Shown: positions 1-6,183, counted from the first letter of the stretch. The stretch is DNA of 8,004 bases from Ferrovum sp. (GCA_027450105.1 DAIDKJ010000053.1:1-8004), one strand, 5' to 3'. Numbers and translations: made by a program. Notes: generated from the sequence alone by a model not told the origin.

Positions 1-929
1 CCGGTTTCGACCTGGGTCCAGGTGATCTTGGAATTGGCGCCGCGGCAGGCGCCGCGTTTGGTGACGAAGTTGTAGATGCCGCCTTTGCCGGTGCGGGGGT
101 CTCCGGGATACCAGTTTTGGACCGTAGAGTATTTGATTTGGGCATCATCCAGAGCCACCAGTTCTACCACCGCCGCGTGCAGTTGATTTTCATCCCGCAT
201 GGGCGCTGTACAACCCTCCAGATAGCTTACGTAGGCTCCGCGATCCGCAATGATGAGGGTGCGCTCGAACTGGCCGGTATTCTTGGCATTGATCCGGAAA
301 TACGTGGACAGCTCCATGGGACATCGCACTCCCGGGGGAATGTACACAAAGGAGCCATCGCTGAACACGGCAGAATTGAGAGCCGCATAAAAATTGTCCT
401 GTACGGGAACCACCGTTCCCAGATACTGCCGCACCAGGTCTGGATGATTCTGCACCGCATCAGAAAAGGAGCAAAAAATGATGCCCTGTTCTGCCAGTTT
501 ATCCTTGAAGGTGGTGGCTACCGACACACTGTCGAAGACTGCGTCTACGGCCACACCCGCTAGAATGGCCCGTTCGTGCAGAGGTATGCCCAGTTTCTCA
601 TAGGTTTTGAGTAACTCGGGGTCCACTTCATCCAGGCTTTTTGGGCCATCTTTTTGGGATTTTGGGGCGGAATAGTAAATGATGTCCTGATAATCGATGG
701 GCGGATGCTGCACACTAGCCCATTGGGGAGGGGTCATGCCAAGCCAACGCCGATAGGCCGCCAGGCGCCATTCCAATAAAAACTCGGGTTCCTTTTTTCG
801 CGCCGAGATCAGACGCACTGTATTTTCGGAAAGCCCTCGAGGAATGCTATCCGCCTCCACATCGGTTTCGAACCCATGCTGGTATTCCTGGGCGATGAGG
901 TCTTCTAGGGTTTTTGCTGAATCATTCAT
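1..929 (-). CDS. sufB: Fe-S cluster assembly protein SufB (C-terminus cut off by the window edge)
   Basis: SufB is the scaffold subunit of the cytosolic SufBCD complex, on which new Fe-S clusters are built with sulfur from SufS/SufE and ATP hydrolysis by SufC. I translated 309 codons from the ATG at 929-927; E. coli SufB has 495 residues, so about 60% is present. Family segments seen include DGSFVYIPPGVRCPMELSTY (191-210), the stretch RINAKNTGQFERT (212-224), YLEGCTAPMRDENQLHAAVV (236-255) and WTQVET at the edge. With a constant offset of 14 from E. coli, R212, N214, C240, Q271 and W273 match R226, N228, C254, Q285 and W287, residues implicated in sulfur transfer inside SufB. The start lies 2 bases after the stop of the upstream Rrf2 regulator (TGACAATG), so the two are almost certainly co-transcribed and translationally coupled. 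The rest of sufB, and probably sufC, sufD and sufS, would lie left of the window. Identity is very secure. Confidence 0.97.
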   Translation of the reverse strand, partial: MNDSAKTLEDLIAQEYQHGFETDVEADSIPRGLSENTVRLISARKKEPEFLLEWRLAAYRRWLGMTPPQWASVQHPPIDYQDIIYYSAPKSQKDGPKSLDEVDPELLKTYEKLGIPLHERAILAGVAVDAVFDSVSVATTFKDKLAEQGIIFCSFSDAVQNHPDLVRQYLGTVVPVQDNFYAALNSAVFSDGSFVYIPPGVRCPMELSTYFRINAKNTGQFERTLIIADRGAYVSYLEGCTAPMRDENQLHAAVVELVALDDAQIKYSTVQNWYPGDPRTGKGGIYNFVTKRGACRGANSKITWTQVET

Positions 930-931
930 TG

Positions 932-1393
932 TCAGAGGGCCGTCATTTCTGTGGGTTGATGAGTGTGCAAGTGGATGGGCTGAAAGGAGGGGACGGTCAT
1001 TTCCGCCAAGGTCACTCCCGCCAGGGCATCGTTCACGGCCTGGCTGATTCTTTGCCAGTTGGTTTTGACCGCGCAGGAAAGCTCCCGCTGACAGCTTCCC
1101 GGTTGCTGGGAGGTTCCACAATCCGTCAAGCCTACAGGGCCTTCCAGGGCACCGATGATCTCTACCATATTGATCGCGTGTGCCGATCGCGCCAGGCGGT
1201 AGCCCCCCTTGATACCCCGCATGGACTCCAGCAAACCGGCTCGCACCAAGGTTTTCAACAACTTATTGGCCGTGGGCAGGCTAACGCCAATGGCCTGTGC
1301 AATCTCTTGGGCCGCGTGGACCTGATCGGGCTGGCGTGCCAGATAGGTCATGATCAGAATGCCGTAATCTGTCAATTTTCCGATTTTGATCAT
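932..1393 (-). CDS. Rrf2-family transcriptional regulator of the suf operon (IscR-like)
   Basis: This 153-residue protein is an Rrf2/IscR-type winged-helix regulator, probably sensing Fe-S cluster status and controlling the suf genes it precedes. The N-terminus MIKIGKLTDYGILIMTYLAR is typical of the family. The helix-turn-helix and wing span about residues 26-68, with recognition helix SLPTANKLLKTLVRAGLL (38-55) and the wing RGIKGGYRLAR (59-69). Three cysteines, C92, C101 and C107, occupy the usual cluster-binding loop, but the spacing is C-x8-C-x5-C rather than the C-x5-C-x5-C of E. coli IscR, and the fourth ligand (IscR His107) aligns with a lysine, K110. A histidine-containing tail (HLHTH, 141-145) follows. 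The ATG at 1393 is preceded by AAGGA at a 5-base distance. Its position as first gene, 2 bases before sufB, matches the SUF-associated Rrf2 regulators of gammaproteobacteria. Autoregulation is inferred, not shown. I give no symbol because naming differs between lineages. Confidence 0.92.
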   Translation of the reverse strand: MIKIGKLTDYGILIMTYLARQPDQVHAAQEIAQAIGVSLPTANKLLKTLVRAGLLESMRGIKGGYRLARSAHAINMVEIIGALEGPVGLTDCGTSQQPGSCQRELSCAVKTNWQRISQAVNDALAGVTLAEMTVPSFQPIHLHTHQPTEMTAL

Positions 1394-1472
1394 ATTTTTC
1401 CTTCATTACAGTAAAAACTCTACCAAGCCATTTAAAATGACCGGGATGAGTTCATGCCTTGAATACGGGACC

Positions 1473-1503
1473 ATTATAGTACTGTTTACTCCGGCATTGT
1501 AAA
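1473..1503 (-). promoter_or_regulatory. Candidate sigma-70 promoter for the Rrf2-sufB operon
   Basis: Read on the minus strand, TTTACA (1503-1498) is followed 19 bases later by a perfect TATAAT (1478-1473). An alternative -35, TTACAA, gives an 18-base spacer. The spacer is slightly long, as in several activator- or repressor-controlled promoters. Transcription would begin near 1466, giving a leader of about 70 bases before the Rrf2 ATG at 1393. The -10 match is exact; the assignment rests on sequence only. Confidence 0.6.
1478..1490. promoter_or_regulatory. Small dyad in the suf promoter spacer, possible operator
   Basis: The 13-base element AGTACTGTTTACT has inverted AGTA/TACT arms around a 5-base centre and lies between the -10 and -35 of the suf promoter. 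A protein bound here would block that promoter. A related shorter element, AGTAAAAACT, occurs at 1410-1419 in the leader. I cannot match either confidently to a published IscR or Rrf2 consensus, and short AT-rich dyads occur by chance, so this is a weak call. Confidence 0.25.
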
Positions 1504-1522
1504 GATTTCGCAGCAGGATTCT

Positions 1523-1531
1523 TGCTATATT
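1523..1531 (+). promoter_or_regulatory. Candidate extended -10 promoter for gshA-gshB
   Basis: TGCTATATT fits the extended -10 pattern TGn followed by a 5/6 match to TATAAT. No good -35 sits 16-18 bases upstream, which is tolerated when the TG extension is present. Transcription would start near 1538 and run about 220 bases before the gshA ATG. A weaker alternative nearer the gene is TTGTAC (1711-1716) with TCTTAT (1734-1739) at 17-base spacing, which would give a leader of only about 15 bases. The sequence alone does not decide between them. Confidence 0.4.
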
Positions 1532-1563
1532 TGTGTTTTTCCCACGGCCTACGCGACCCCGTC

Positions 1564-1758
1564 ATGCAAAATCAAGGCTTTTGGTCAGCCCCCGGAACGG
1601 TTACCCTACGGACCCTGCCTCAGCGTTCAGCCAAAATGGCTGTCGCAATGGGATTCAAGCGAGCAGGTGGCGTTGTCATCCCTCAAGGCCGACAGGATCA
1701 CACGAAACCTTTGTACCATCACCGATCAAACGCTCTTATTTGTTCACTTTTAGGATAA
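1564..1758 (+). CDS. Possible 64-residue upstream ORF in the gshA leader (hypothetical, weak)
   Basis: An open frame from the ATG at 1564 runs 64 codons and stops with TAA at 1756-1758, two bases before the gshA ATG at 1761. The gshA Shine-Dalgarno AGGA (1752-1755) lies inside its last codons, so ribosomes finishing this frame would be placed at the gshA start. The product (MQNQGFWSAPGTVTL...) has no domain I recognise, no transmembrane segment and one cysteine, five codons from the end. No Shine-Dalgarno precedes ATG 1564, and the gshA frame is also open across the same stretch, so openness is weak evidence here. It may be a translated leader controlling gshA, or simply chance. Confidence 0.2.
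   Translation: MQNQGFWSAPGTVTLRTLPQRSAKMAVAMGFKRAGGVVIPQGRQDHTKPLYHHRSNALICSLLG
1628..1642 (+). other. Short perfect hairpin in the gshA leader
   Basis: CAGCCA and TGGCTG form a 6-bp perfect stem closing an AAA loop. No T-run follows, so it is not an intrinsic terminator. If the leader is transcribed from near 1538 this would be a local structure about 120 bases upstream of the gshA start. No function can be assigned from sequence. Confidence 0.35.
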
Positions 1759-1760
1759 TC

Positions 1761-3050
1761 ATGGTTCCGCATCTAACCACCGCCTTGACTGGCCCTTTAA
1801 AAGATTTGGAACGCCATATACTGGACGCCATGCCAACCATCGAGCATTGGTTCAGGCAACAATGGCTCCAGCACATGGCACCGTTTTATACTTCCGTGGA
1901 TCTGCGCAACAGTGGTTTCAAGCTGGCACCGGTAGACACCAATTTGTTTCCTGGTGGCTTTAACAATCTGCGCCAGGAATTCGAACCCCTATGCGTACAA
2001 GCCGCCATGATGGCCGTGGAAAAAATTTGTCCGGATACGCGCCAATTCTTGCTGATTCCCGAGAATCACACGCGCAATCAGTTTTATTTACAGAATGTGG
2101 CGCGGCTGCAATCCATCTTGCAGCGTGCCGGGTTTGCCGTGCGTCTGGGAAGTCTGCAACCAGACCTCACCACACCCAGCACGATCACTCTGGACAATGG
2201 GCAGCAATTGACTCTCGAGCCGGTCCAGCGAATCGGTAACCGACTCCACGTGGCAGGATTCGATCCTTGCGCCATCTTGCTCAATAACGACCTTTCAGCC
2301 GGAATTCCCGATATCCTCAAGGGGTTATCACAATCGGTGGTGCCGCCCTTGTTTGCCGGTTGGAGTACTCGAAGAAAATCCCGCCATTTTGCTGCCTATG
2401 ACCGGGTAGCCAGTGAATTCGCAGCCTTGGTGGGCCTGGATCCCTGGGTCATCAACCCCTATTTCTCTCATTGCGGTCAGGTGGATTTTGCCGATCGACA
2501 GGGACTGGATTGTCTGTCGGTTCAGGTGCAAACCCTGCTGGATAAAATTCGTACCAAATACCGTGAATACGGCATCAAGGATGATCCGTTTCTAATCATC
2601 AAAGCGGACGCAGGCACTTATGGCATGGGGATCATGACGGTCAAGGGCCCCGAGGATTTGCAAGCGCTCAATCGCAAACAACGCAACAAGATGTCCGTCA
2701 TCAAGGATGGCCAAGCCGTACGTGAGGTTCTGATTCAAGAGGGGGTCTACACCTATGAGGACGTACAAGGAGCTGTGGCTGAACCCGTGGTCTACATGAT
2801 CGATCACTTCGTGGTAGGTGGTTTTTATCGTGTGCATACGGGTCGTGCCGTGGACGAAAATCTTAACGCCCCAGGAGCCCACTTCGTACCCCTGGCTTTT
2901 GAAACCAATGCCATTGCGCCCGATCAATCACAGTCGCCAGATGCGCCGCCCAATCGCTTTTATACCTATGGCGTGGTCGCACGCCTGGCCATGCTGGCAG
3001 CCTCGGTAGAACTGGAAGACATGTCTTCCTCGATGAATACATTTGAGTGA
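1761..3050 (+). CDS. gshA: Glutamate-cysteine ligase, A. ferrooxidans/betaproteobacterial type
   Basis: GshA catalyses the first step of glutathione synthesis in the cytosol, joining L-cysteine to the gamma-carboxyl of L-glutamate with ATP. At 429 residues it is shorter than E. coli GshA (518) and belongs to the separate family described from Acidithiobacillus ferrooxidans (TIGR02049/PF08886). Recognisable stretches are SVDLRNSGFKLAPVDTNLFP (45-64), PGGFNNL (64-70), IPENHTRNQFYLQNV (99-113), AGWSTRRKSRHF (199-210), FLIIKADAGTYGMGIM (277-292), IQEGVYTYED (325-334) and FVVGGFYRVH (350-359). The KADAGTYGMG loop resembles the ATP-grasp nucleotide-binding loop. I chose ATG 1761 because AGGA stands 5 bases upstream and family-like sequence starts soon after. 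The same frame stays open back to a GTG at 1533, but that 76-residue extension is low-complexity and unlike the family. gshB follows after 24 bases, which gives a biosynthetic operon. Regulation may act through the long leader. Confidence 0.95.
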   Translation: MVPHLTTALTGPLKDLERHILDAMPTIEHWFRQQWLQHMAPFYTSVDLRNSGFKLAPVDTNLFPGGFNNLRQEFEPLCVQAAMMAVEKICPDTRQFLLIPENHTRNQFYLQNVARLQSILQRAGFAVRLGSLQPDLTTPSTITLDNGQQLTLEPVQRIGNRLHVAGFDPCAILLNNDLSAGIPDILKGLSQSVVPPLFAGWSTRRKSRHFAAYDRVASEFAALVGLDPWVINPYFSHCGQVDFADRQGLDCLSVQVQTLLDKIRTKYREYGIKDDPFLIIKADAGTYGMGIMTVKGPEDLQALNRKQRNKMSVIKDGQAVREVLIQEGVYTYEDVQGAVAEPVVYMIDHFVVGGFYRVHTGRAVDENLNAPGAHFVPLAFETNAIAPDQSQSPDAPPNRFYTYGVVARLAMLAASVELEDMSSSMNTFE

Positions 3051-3074
3051 GCGCTTACTTTTTATGGATTTTCC

Positions 3075-4034
3075 ATGCATATCGCCTTTATTGTAGACCC
3101 CCTGACCACACTCAAACCCGGTAAAGATTCTTCTGTGGAAATGATGCGTGCGGCGCAACACCGTGGCCACCGCATCGCCACCATCGAGCCGGATGGATTA
3201 TGGCTGAGTCAGGGTCAAGTCCTGGCAGCGTATCAAAACCTGACTCTGCAAGCCCCTGACGCCATGAATGTCTGGTACCAGAGCACATGCTCGGGTATCA
3301 GTCCGCTACAGGACTTTGACGCTGTCATGATGCGCAAGGACCCTCCTTTCGACATGGAGTATGTTGTAAGCACTTACTTGCTGGAAATCGCAGAATCCAA
3401 AGGCGCCAAAGTTTTCAACCGGGCCCGGGCCCTGAGGGATTTCAATGAAAAACTGGCTACGGTACGATTTCCCGACCTGACCCCACCGCTTGTGGTTTCC
3501 CGTCGCTACGCCCCACTGCTGGATTTCATTCAGGCGCAACAGGATGTCATCCTGAAACCTCTGGATGGCATGGGAGGTAGCGAGATTTTTCGGGTTCATG
3601 AACGCGACCCCAACCTGTCCGTGATTCTCGAAACGCTGACCCGACATCAACAACGCACCATCATGGCGCAGCGTTATCTGCCTGCCATCGCGCAAGGAGA
3701 CAAACGGGTGCTTTTGGTGGATGGAGAGCCCATGCCCTGGTGCCTGGCCCGATTGCCTGCTCCGGGAGAAACCCGGGGCAATCTTGCGGCAGGAGGCACG
3801 GGGCGTGCGCAGCCTCTATCCGCCAGGGATCTGGAAATCGCTCACCGCGTAGGACCTGTTTTGCGGGAGGCTGGCTTGCTACTGGTTGGGCTGGATATCA
3901 TCGGCGATCATCTGACCGAAATCAATGTGACCAGCCCTACTTGCATGCGCGAAATCCGGGATCAGAGCGGTTTGGATATTGCCGAAAAAGTGATTATTGC
4001 GGTGGAAAGACAAGTGGGCCGCTCTCAGGAATAA
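3075..4034 (+). CDS. gshB: Glutathione synthetase
   Basis: GshB completes glutathione by adding glycine to gamma-glutamylcysteine with ATP in the cytosol. The 319-residue product matches the usual length (E. coli 316). The N-terminal domain begins MHIAFIVDPL with KPGKDSS (14-20) and contains MRKDPPFDMEYV (86-97). The ATP-grasp part has ILKPLDGMGGSEIF (159-172), the segment QRYLPAIAQGDKRVLLVDGE (199-218), RGNLAAGG (234-241), and the metal-binding end GLDIIGDHLTEINVTSPT (272-289) with E282 and N284. The ATG at 3075 has a modest GGA Shine-Dalgarno 6 bases upstream. An ATG at 3064 is in another frame. It lies 24 bases after gshA and is very likely co-transcribed with it. It converges on ddl with 23 bases between the two stop codons. 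Confidence 0.97.
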   Translation: MHIAFIVDPLTTLKPGKDSSVEMMRAAQHRGHRIATIEPDGLWLSQGQVLAAYQNLTLQAPDAMNVWYQSTCSGISPLQDFDAVMMRKDPPFDMEYVVSTYLLEIAESKGAKVFNRARALRDFNEKLATVRFPDLTPPLVVSRRYAPLLDFIQAQQDVILKPLDGMGGSEIFRVHERDPNLSVILETLTRHQQRTIMAQRYLPAIAQGDKRVLLVDGEPMPWCLARLPAPGETRGNLAAGGTGRAQPLSARDLEIAHRVGPVLREAGLLLVGLDIIGDHLTEINVTSPTCMREIRDQSGLDIAEKVIIAVERQVGRSQE

Positions 4035-4057
4035 CACCGCCCATCCAGGTGACCCGT

Positions 4058-5173
4058 TTACTCGACATGGCCGGTTCTTGGCCGTAGGCACGCTGAAGAT
4101 GGGCGTGCTTGCAACGCCAGGCGACATAGACGATCGATCAGGGATTCAAAAGACATTCCCTGAGCCAGGGCCGCCTGAGGAAGCAGGCTCATGGCCGTCA
4201 AACCGGGCAAGGTATTGATTTCCAGGCACCAGAATTGGCCGGATGCATCCATCCGAAAATCAGCTCGGCTATACCCCGACAGTTTGAGCGCCTGATGGGC
4301 CTCAAGGGCCAGCCTTTGAATCTGTTGCGTCTGTTCGCAGGTCAGCGCGGCGGGAAAGATCTCGCGGGCGCCTCCGGGTTGGTATTTTGCAGCGTAGTCG
4401 AAGATCTCGCCCTGCTGCAGAATGATCTCACCCACACTCAAGGCCTCTATGTCCGGCGTTGAAGCCATTGGCTCCGGAATCGCTGCTAGGCCACTTGGAA
4501 AGACTGGAATCTCCAGCACCGGGCAAGTCAGTTCACGCCCAGGAATGAATTGTTCCACCATCACTTCATCATCGTATTCCCGCGCCAGTGTCACGGCCGC
4601 GGATAAGTCTTCCGGACGGCGCACAACAGACAAACCCACGGTGGATCCCTGCTTGCTAGGTTTGACCACAACTGGCCAGCCCAACTGTTGCGTCACCTGT
4701 TGCGTTGTCACTGGGGCCATGAGCCAGTTTGGCGTGGGTACATGCGCCAGGCGCAACAGGCGCTTGGTCATGTCTTTGTCCATGGCTAGGGCGCTCCCAA
4801 GCACACCGCTGCCTGTATAAGGAATCCCAGTCAGGTCAAGCAGCGCCTGAATCCTGCCGTCTTCGCCCAGTCCGCCATGCAGCGCAAGAAACCACAGATC
4901 CACCGGTTGACGCCGGACAGAATCAAGAAAATGCAGTGGATTGCGGGCAAGTTCTCCGGCACCCGACTGGGCAGGGGGCAGGGCGCTCACCCCAGGTGCA
5001 AATAGAGCCTGTTCCTGTTCTGGGTCCAGCCAGTCCTGGGCTATGTCCACAGCCCAGACCTGATGTCCAAGCGCCCGCAAGGCACGCACCACCTGTTGTC
5101 CCGAGGACAGGGACACATCTCGTTCAGCGCTGGTTCCACCCAGCAATACGGCCACGCGCCAGGAGTCTGTCAT
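4058..5173 (-). CDS. ddl: D-alanine--D-alanine ligase
   Basis: Ddl joins two D-alanines with ATP to supply the terminal dipeptide of the peptidoglycan precursor. The 371-residue ATP-grasp protein carries LGGTSAERDVSL (11-22), HGGLGEDGRIQ (99-109), GSGVLGSALAMDKDMTK (121-137), VVVKPSKQGSTVGLS (168-182) and CLEINTLPGLTAMSLLPQ (316-333). Against E. coli DdlB, E17, S177 and Y264 match the E15-S150-Y216 triad, and D305, E318 and N320 match the Mg2+ ligands D257, E270 and N272. The Tyr supports D-Ala-D-Ala rather than D-Ala-D-lactate specificity. It is longer than DdlB (306) and closer to DdlA (364), with extra sequence around residues 50-85 and 222-250. Its ATG overlaps the hemC stop in ATGA (5170-5173) with no clear Shine-Dalgarno, so translation is probably coupled to hemC. 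No mur or fts gene adjoins it; it could be the only ddl or a second copy. Confidence 0.95.
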   Translation of the reverse strand: MTDSWRVAVLLGGTSAERDVSLSSGQQVVRALRALGHQVWAVDIAQDWLDPEQEQALFAPGVSALPPAQSGAGELARNPLHFLDSVRRQPVDLWFLALHGGLGEDGRIQALLDLTGIPYTGSGVLGSALAMDKDMTKRLLRLAHVPTPNWLMAPVTTQQVTQQLGWPVVVKPSKQGSTVGLSVVRRPEDLSAAVTLAREYDDEVMVEQFIPGRELTCPVLEIPVFPSGLAAIPEPMASTPDIEALSVGEIILQQGEIFDYAAKYQPGGAREIFPAALTCEQTQQIQRLALEAHQALKLSGYSRADFRMDASGQFWCLEINTLPGLTAMSLLPQAALAQGMSFESLIDRLCRLALQARPSSACLRPRTGHVE

Positions 5174-6105
5174 GTTGCGCTGCGGCAGGCGTCCAGAATG
5201 GCCCGCGCGCCCTGATCCAGTAACTGACCGGCGACCTTTGCTCCCAAAGCCTCGGGATCAGAAACCGATCCGGCAGCTTGGGCGTGGAGCAGTTCAGTCC
5301 CGTCCGGCCTGCCCACGAAGGCCTTGAGATACAGAATCTGCCCTTCCGCCAGAGCGTGTGCCCCCAAAGGAACATCACAACTACCCGCCAAACGGACGGA
5401 AACTGCGCGTTCTGCCAGCACACAGGCCTCCGTAATGGGATTACGTAACGGAGCGAGCCAACTGGCCATTTGGGGATGGTCCGTGGGAAATTCCAGGCCC
5501 AATGCCCCTTGCCCTACGGCGGGGATGCTGTCTTCCAAGGACAGCAGAGAACGGATGCGGTGCGCCAGATCCAGTCGTCGCAAACCGGCGGCCGCCAGAA
5601 TGATGGCCTGATATTCGCCCTGATCCAGTTTACGCAGGCGCGTATCCAGATTACCTCGCAGGGGCTGAATCACGAGATGGGGAAAGCGGGCCCGCAACTG
5701 ACATTCCCGCCGCAGGCTCGACGTCCCCACAATCGATCCTGGGGGTAGATCCTCCACGCTGGCATACTCATTGGAGACAAAAGCATCCCGCGCATCCTCC
5801 CGATCACCCGCCACACAAAGCGTGAATCCCTGGGGCAGGATCATGGGAACATCTTTCATGGAATGCACCGCCAGATGAGCACGCCCCTGCTCCATGGCCA
5901 CCTCCAGCTCTTTGACGAAAAGCCCCTTTCCACCCACAGCCGCCAGGGTGCGGTATAAAATCCGATCGCCCAAGGTTGTCATTCCCAGCAGTTCGATATG
6001 CGCATCAGGATATAATCCTGTTAACTGATCCCGAACATGGTGAGCTTGCCAGAGGGCAAGGCGACTTTCACGGGTGGCGATGATAATCTTTGGAGCTGAG
6101 GACAT
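5170..6105 (-). CDS. hemC: Hydroxymethylbilane synthase (porphobilinogen deaminase)
   Basis: HemC condenses four porphobilinogen molecules into hydroxymethylbilane, the linear tetrapyrrole on the path to haem, sirohaem and cobalamin, in the cytosol. From ATG 6105 the product is 311 residues (E. coli 313). It contains IATRESRLALWQAHHV (9-24), GGKGLFVKELE (58-68), HSMKDVP (81-87), VGTSSLRRE (126-134), GNLDTRLRKL (151-160), IPAVGQGALGLE (194-205) and GSCDVPLGAH (241-250). C243 matches the dipyrromethane-cofactor cysteine (E. coli C242) and D85 the catalytic aspartate (D84). The start is uncertain: ATG 6105 fits family length but has no Shine-Dalgarno. The frame is open upstream to a GTG at 6156, which has AAGGGG 4 bases before it and GGAGGA about 11 bases before it, and would add 17 residues with no family match. 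hemD, the usual partner, is not next; ddl follows instead. The gene is divergent from ppc. Confidence 0.96.
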   Translation of the reverse strand: MSSAPKIIIATRESRLALWQAHHVRDQLTGLYPDAHIELLGMTTLGDRILYRTLAAVGGKGLFVKELEVAMEQGRAHLAVHSMKDVPMILPQGFTLCVAGDREDARDAFVSNEYASVEDLPPGSIVGTSSLRRECQLRARFPHLVIQPLRGNLDTRLRKLDQGEYQAIILAAAGLRRLDLAHRIRSLLSLEDSIPAVGQGALGLEFPTDHPQMASWLAPLRNPITEACVLAERAVSVRLAGSCDVPLGAHALAEGQILYLKAFVGRPDGTELLHAQAAGSVSDPEALGAKVAGQLLDQGARAILDACRSAT

Positions 6106-6183
6106 GTTATTGGAAGCGCTTGTGCAAGTGTTATTCGAAAAGGGTGAGTTTAGCACGAAGCCCCTTGTCCTCCGGAGAACCCC
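6106..6183. other. 78-bp divergent spacer between hemC and ppc
   Basis: Both genes must be started from this spacer or from inside the opposite gene. It contains a 7-base direct repeat TGTTATT (6105-6111 and 6129-6135, 24 bases apart) flanking a dyad CTTGTGCAAG (6119-6128). No promoter close to the sigma-70 consensus stands out on either strand. The ppc Shine-Dalgarno GGAG is at 6174-6177, 6 bases before its ATG. A GGAGGA on the opposite strand (6173-6168) could serve a longer GTG-started hemC. If hemC does begin at 6156, the spacer shrinks to 27 bases. Confidence 0.55.

Larger units (their letters stand above)
1394..1760. other. 367-bp divergent intergenic region between the Rrf2 regulator and gshA
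   Basis: This gap separates the minus-strand suf unit from the plus-strand gsh unit. Its left third (about 1394-1505) is AT-richer and holds the suf promoter, a Shine-Dalgarno AAGGA for the Rrf2 gene (minus strand, 1399-1403) and a small dyad. A candidate plus-strand promoter with an extended -10 lies at 1523-1531. The remaining roughly 220 bases would be a long gshA leader, containing a perfect 6-bp hairpin (1628-1642) and an open frame (1564-1758) that stops 2 bases before gshA. I see no tRNA, no recognisable riboswitch consensus and no hairpin followed by a T-run. Confidence 0.75.

Noticed and set aside
117..563. 148-codon plus-strand open frame.
   Set aside because: It lies wholly opposite sufB, whose minus-strand translation shows conserved residues throughout. 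The plus-strand product has no recognisable features.
914..1414. 166-codon plus-strand open frame across the Rrf2 gene.
   Set aside because: It is antisense to a clear Rrf2 regulator with HTH, wing and cysteine loop.
1533..1760. N-terminal extension of gshA back to the GTG at 1533 (505-residue version).
   Set aside because: The extra 76 residues are basic, low-complexity and unlike the family, while ATG 1761 has a well-spaced AGGA and gives a family-typical 429 residues.
1531..1760. Possible riboswitch or structured RNA in the gshA leader.
   Set aside because: Apart from a 6-bp hairpin, I could not match any known riboswitch core or build a multi-helix fold by eye. The leader is kept as a finding but not called an RNA element.
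4422..4820. 132-codon plus-strand open frame opposite ddl.
   Set aside because: It is a Ser/Thr-rich shadow of a well-supported ddl gene.
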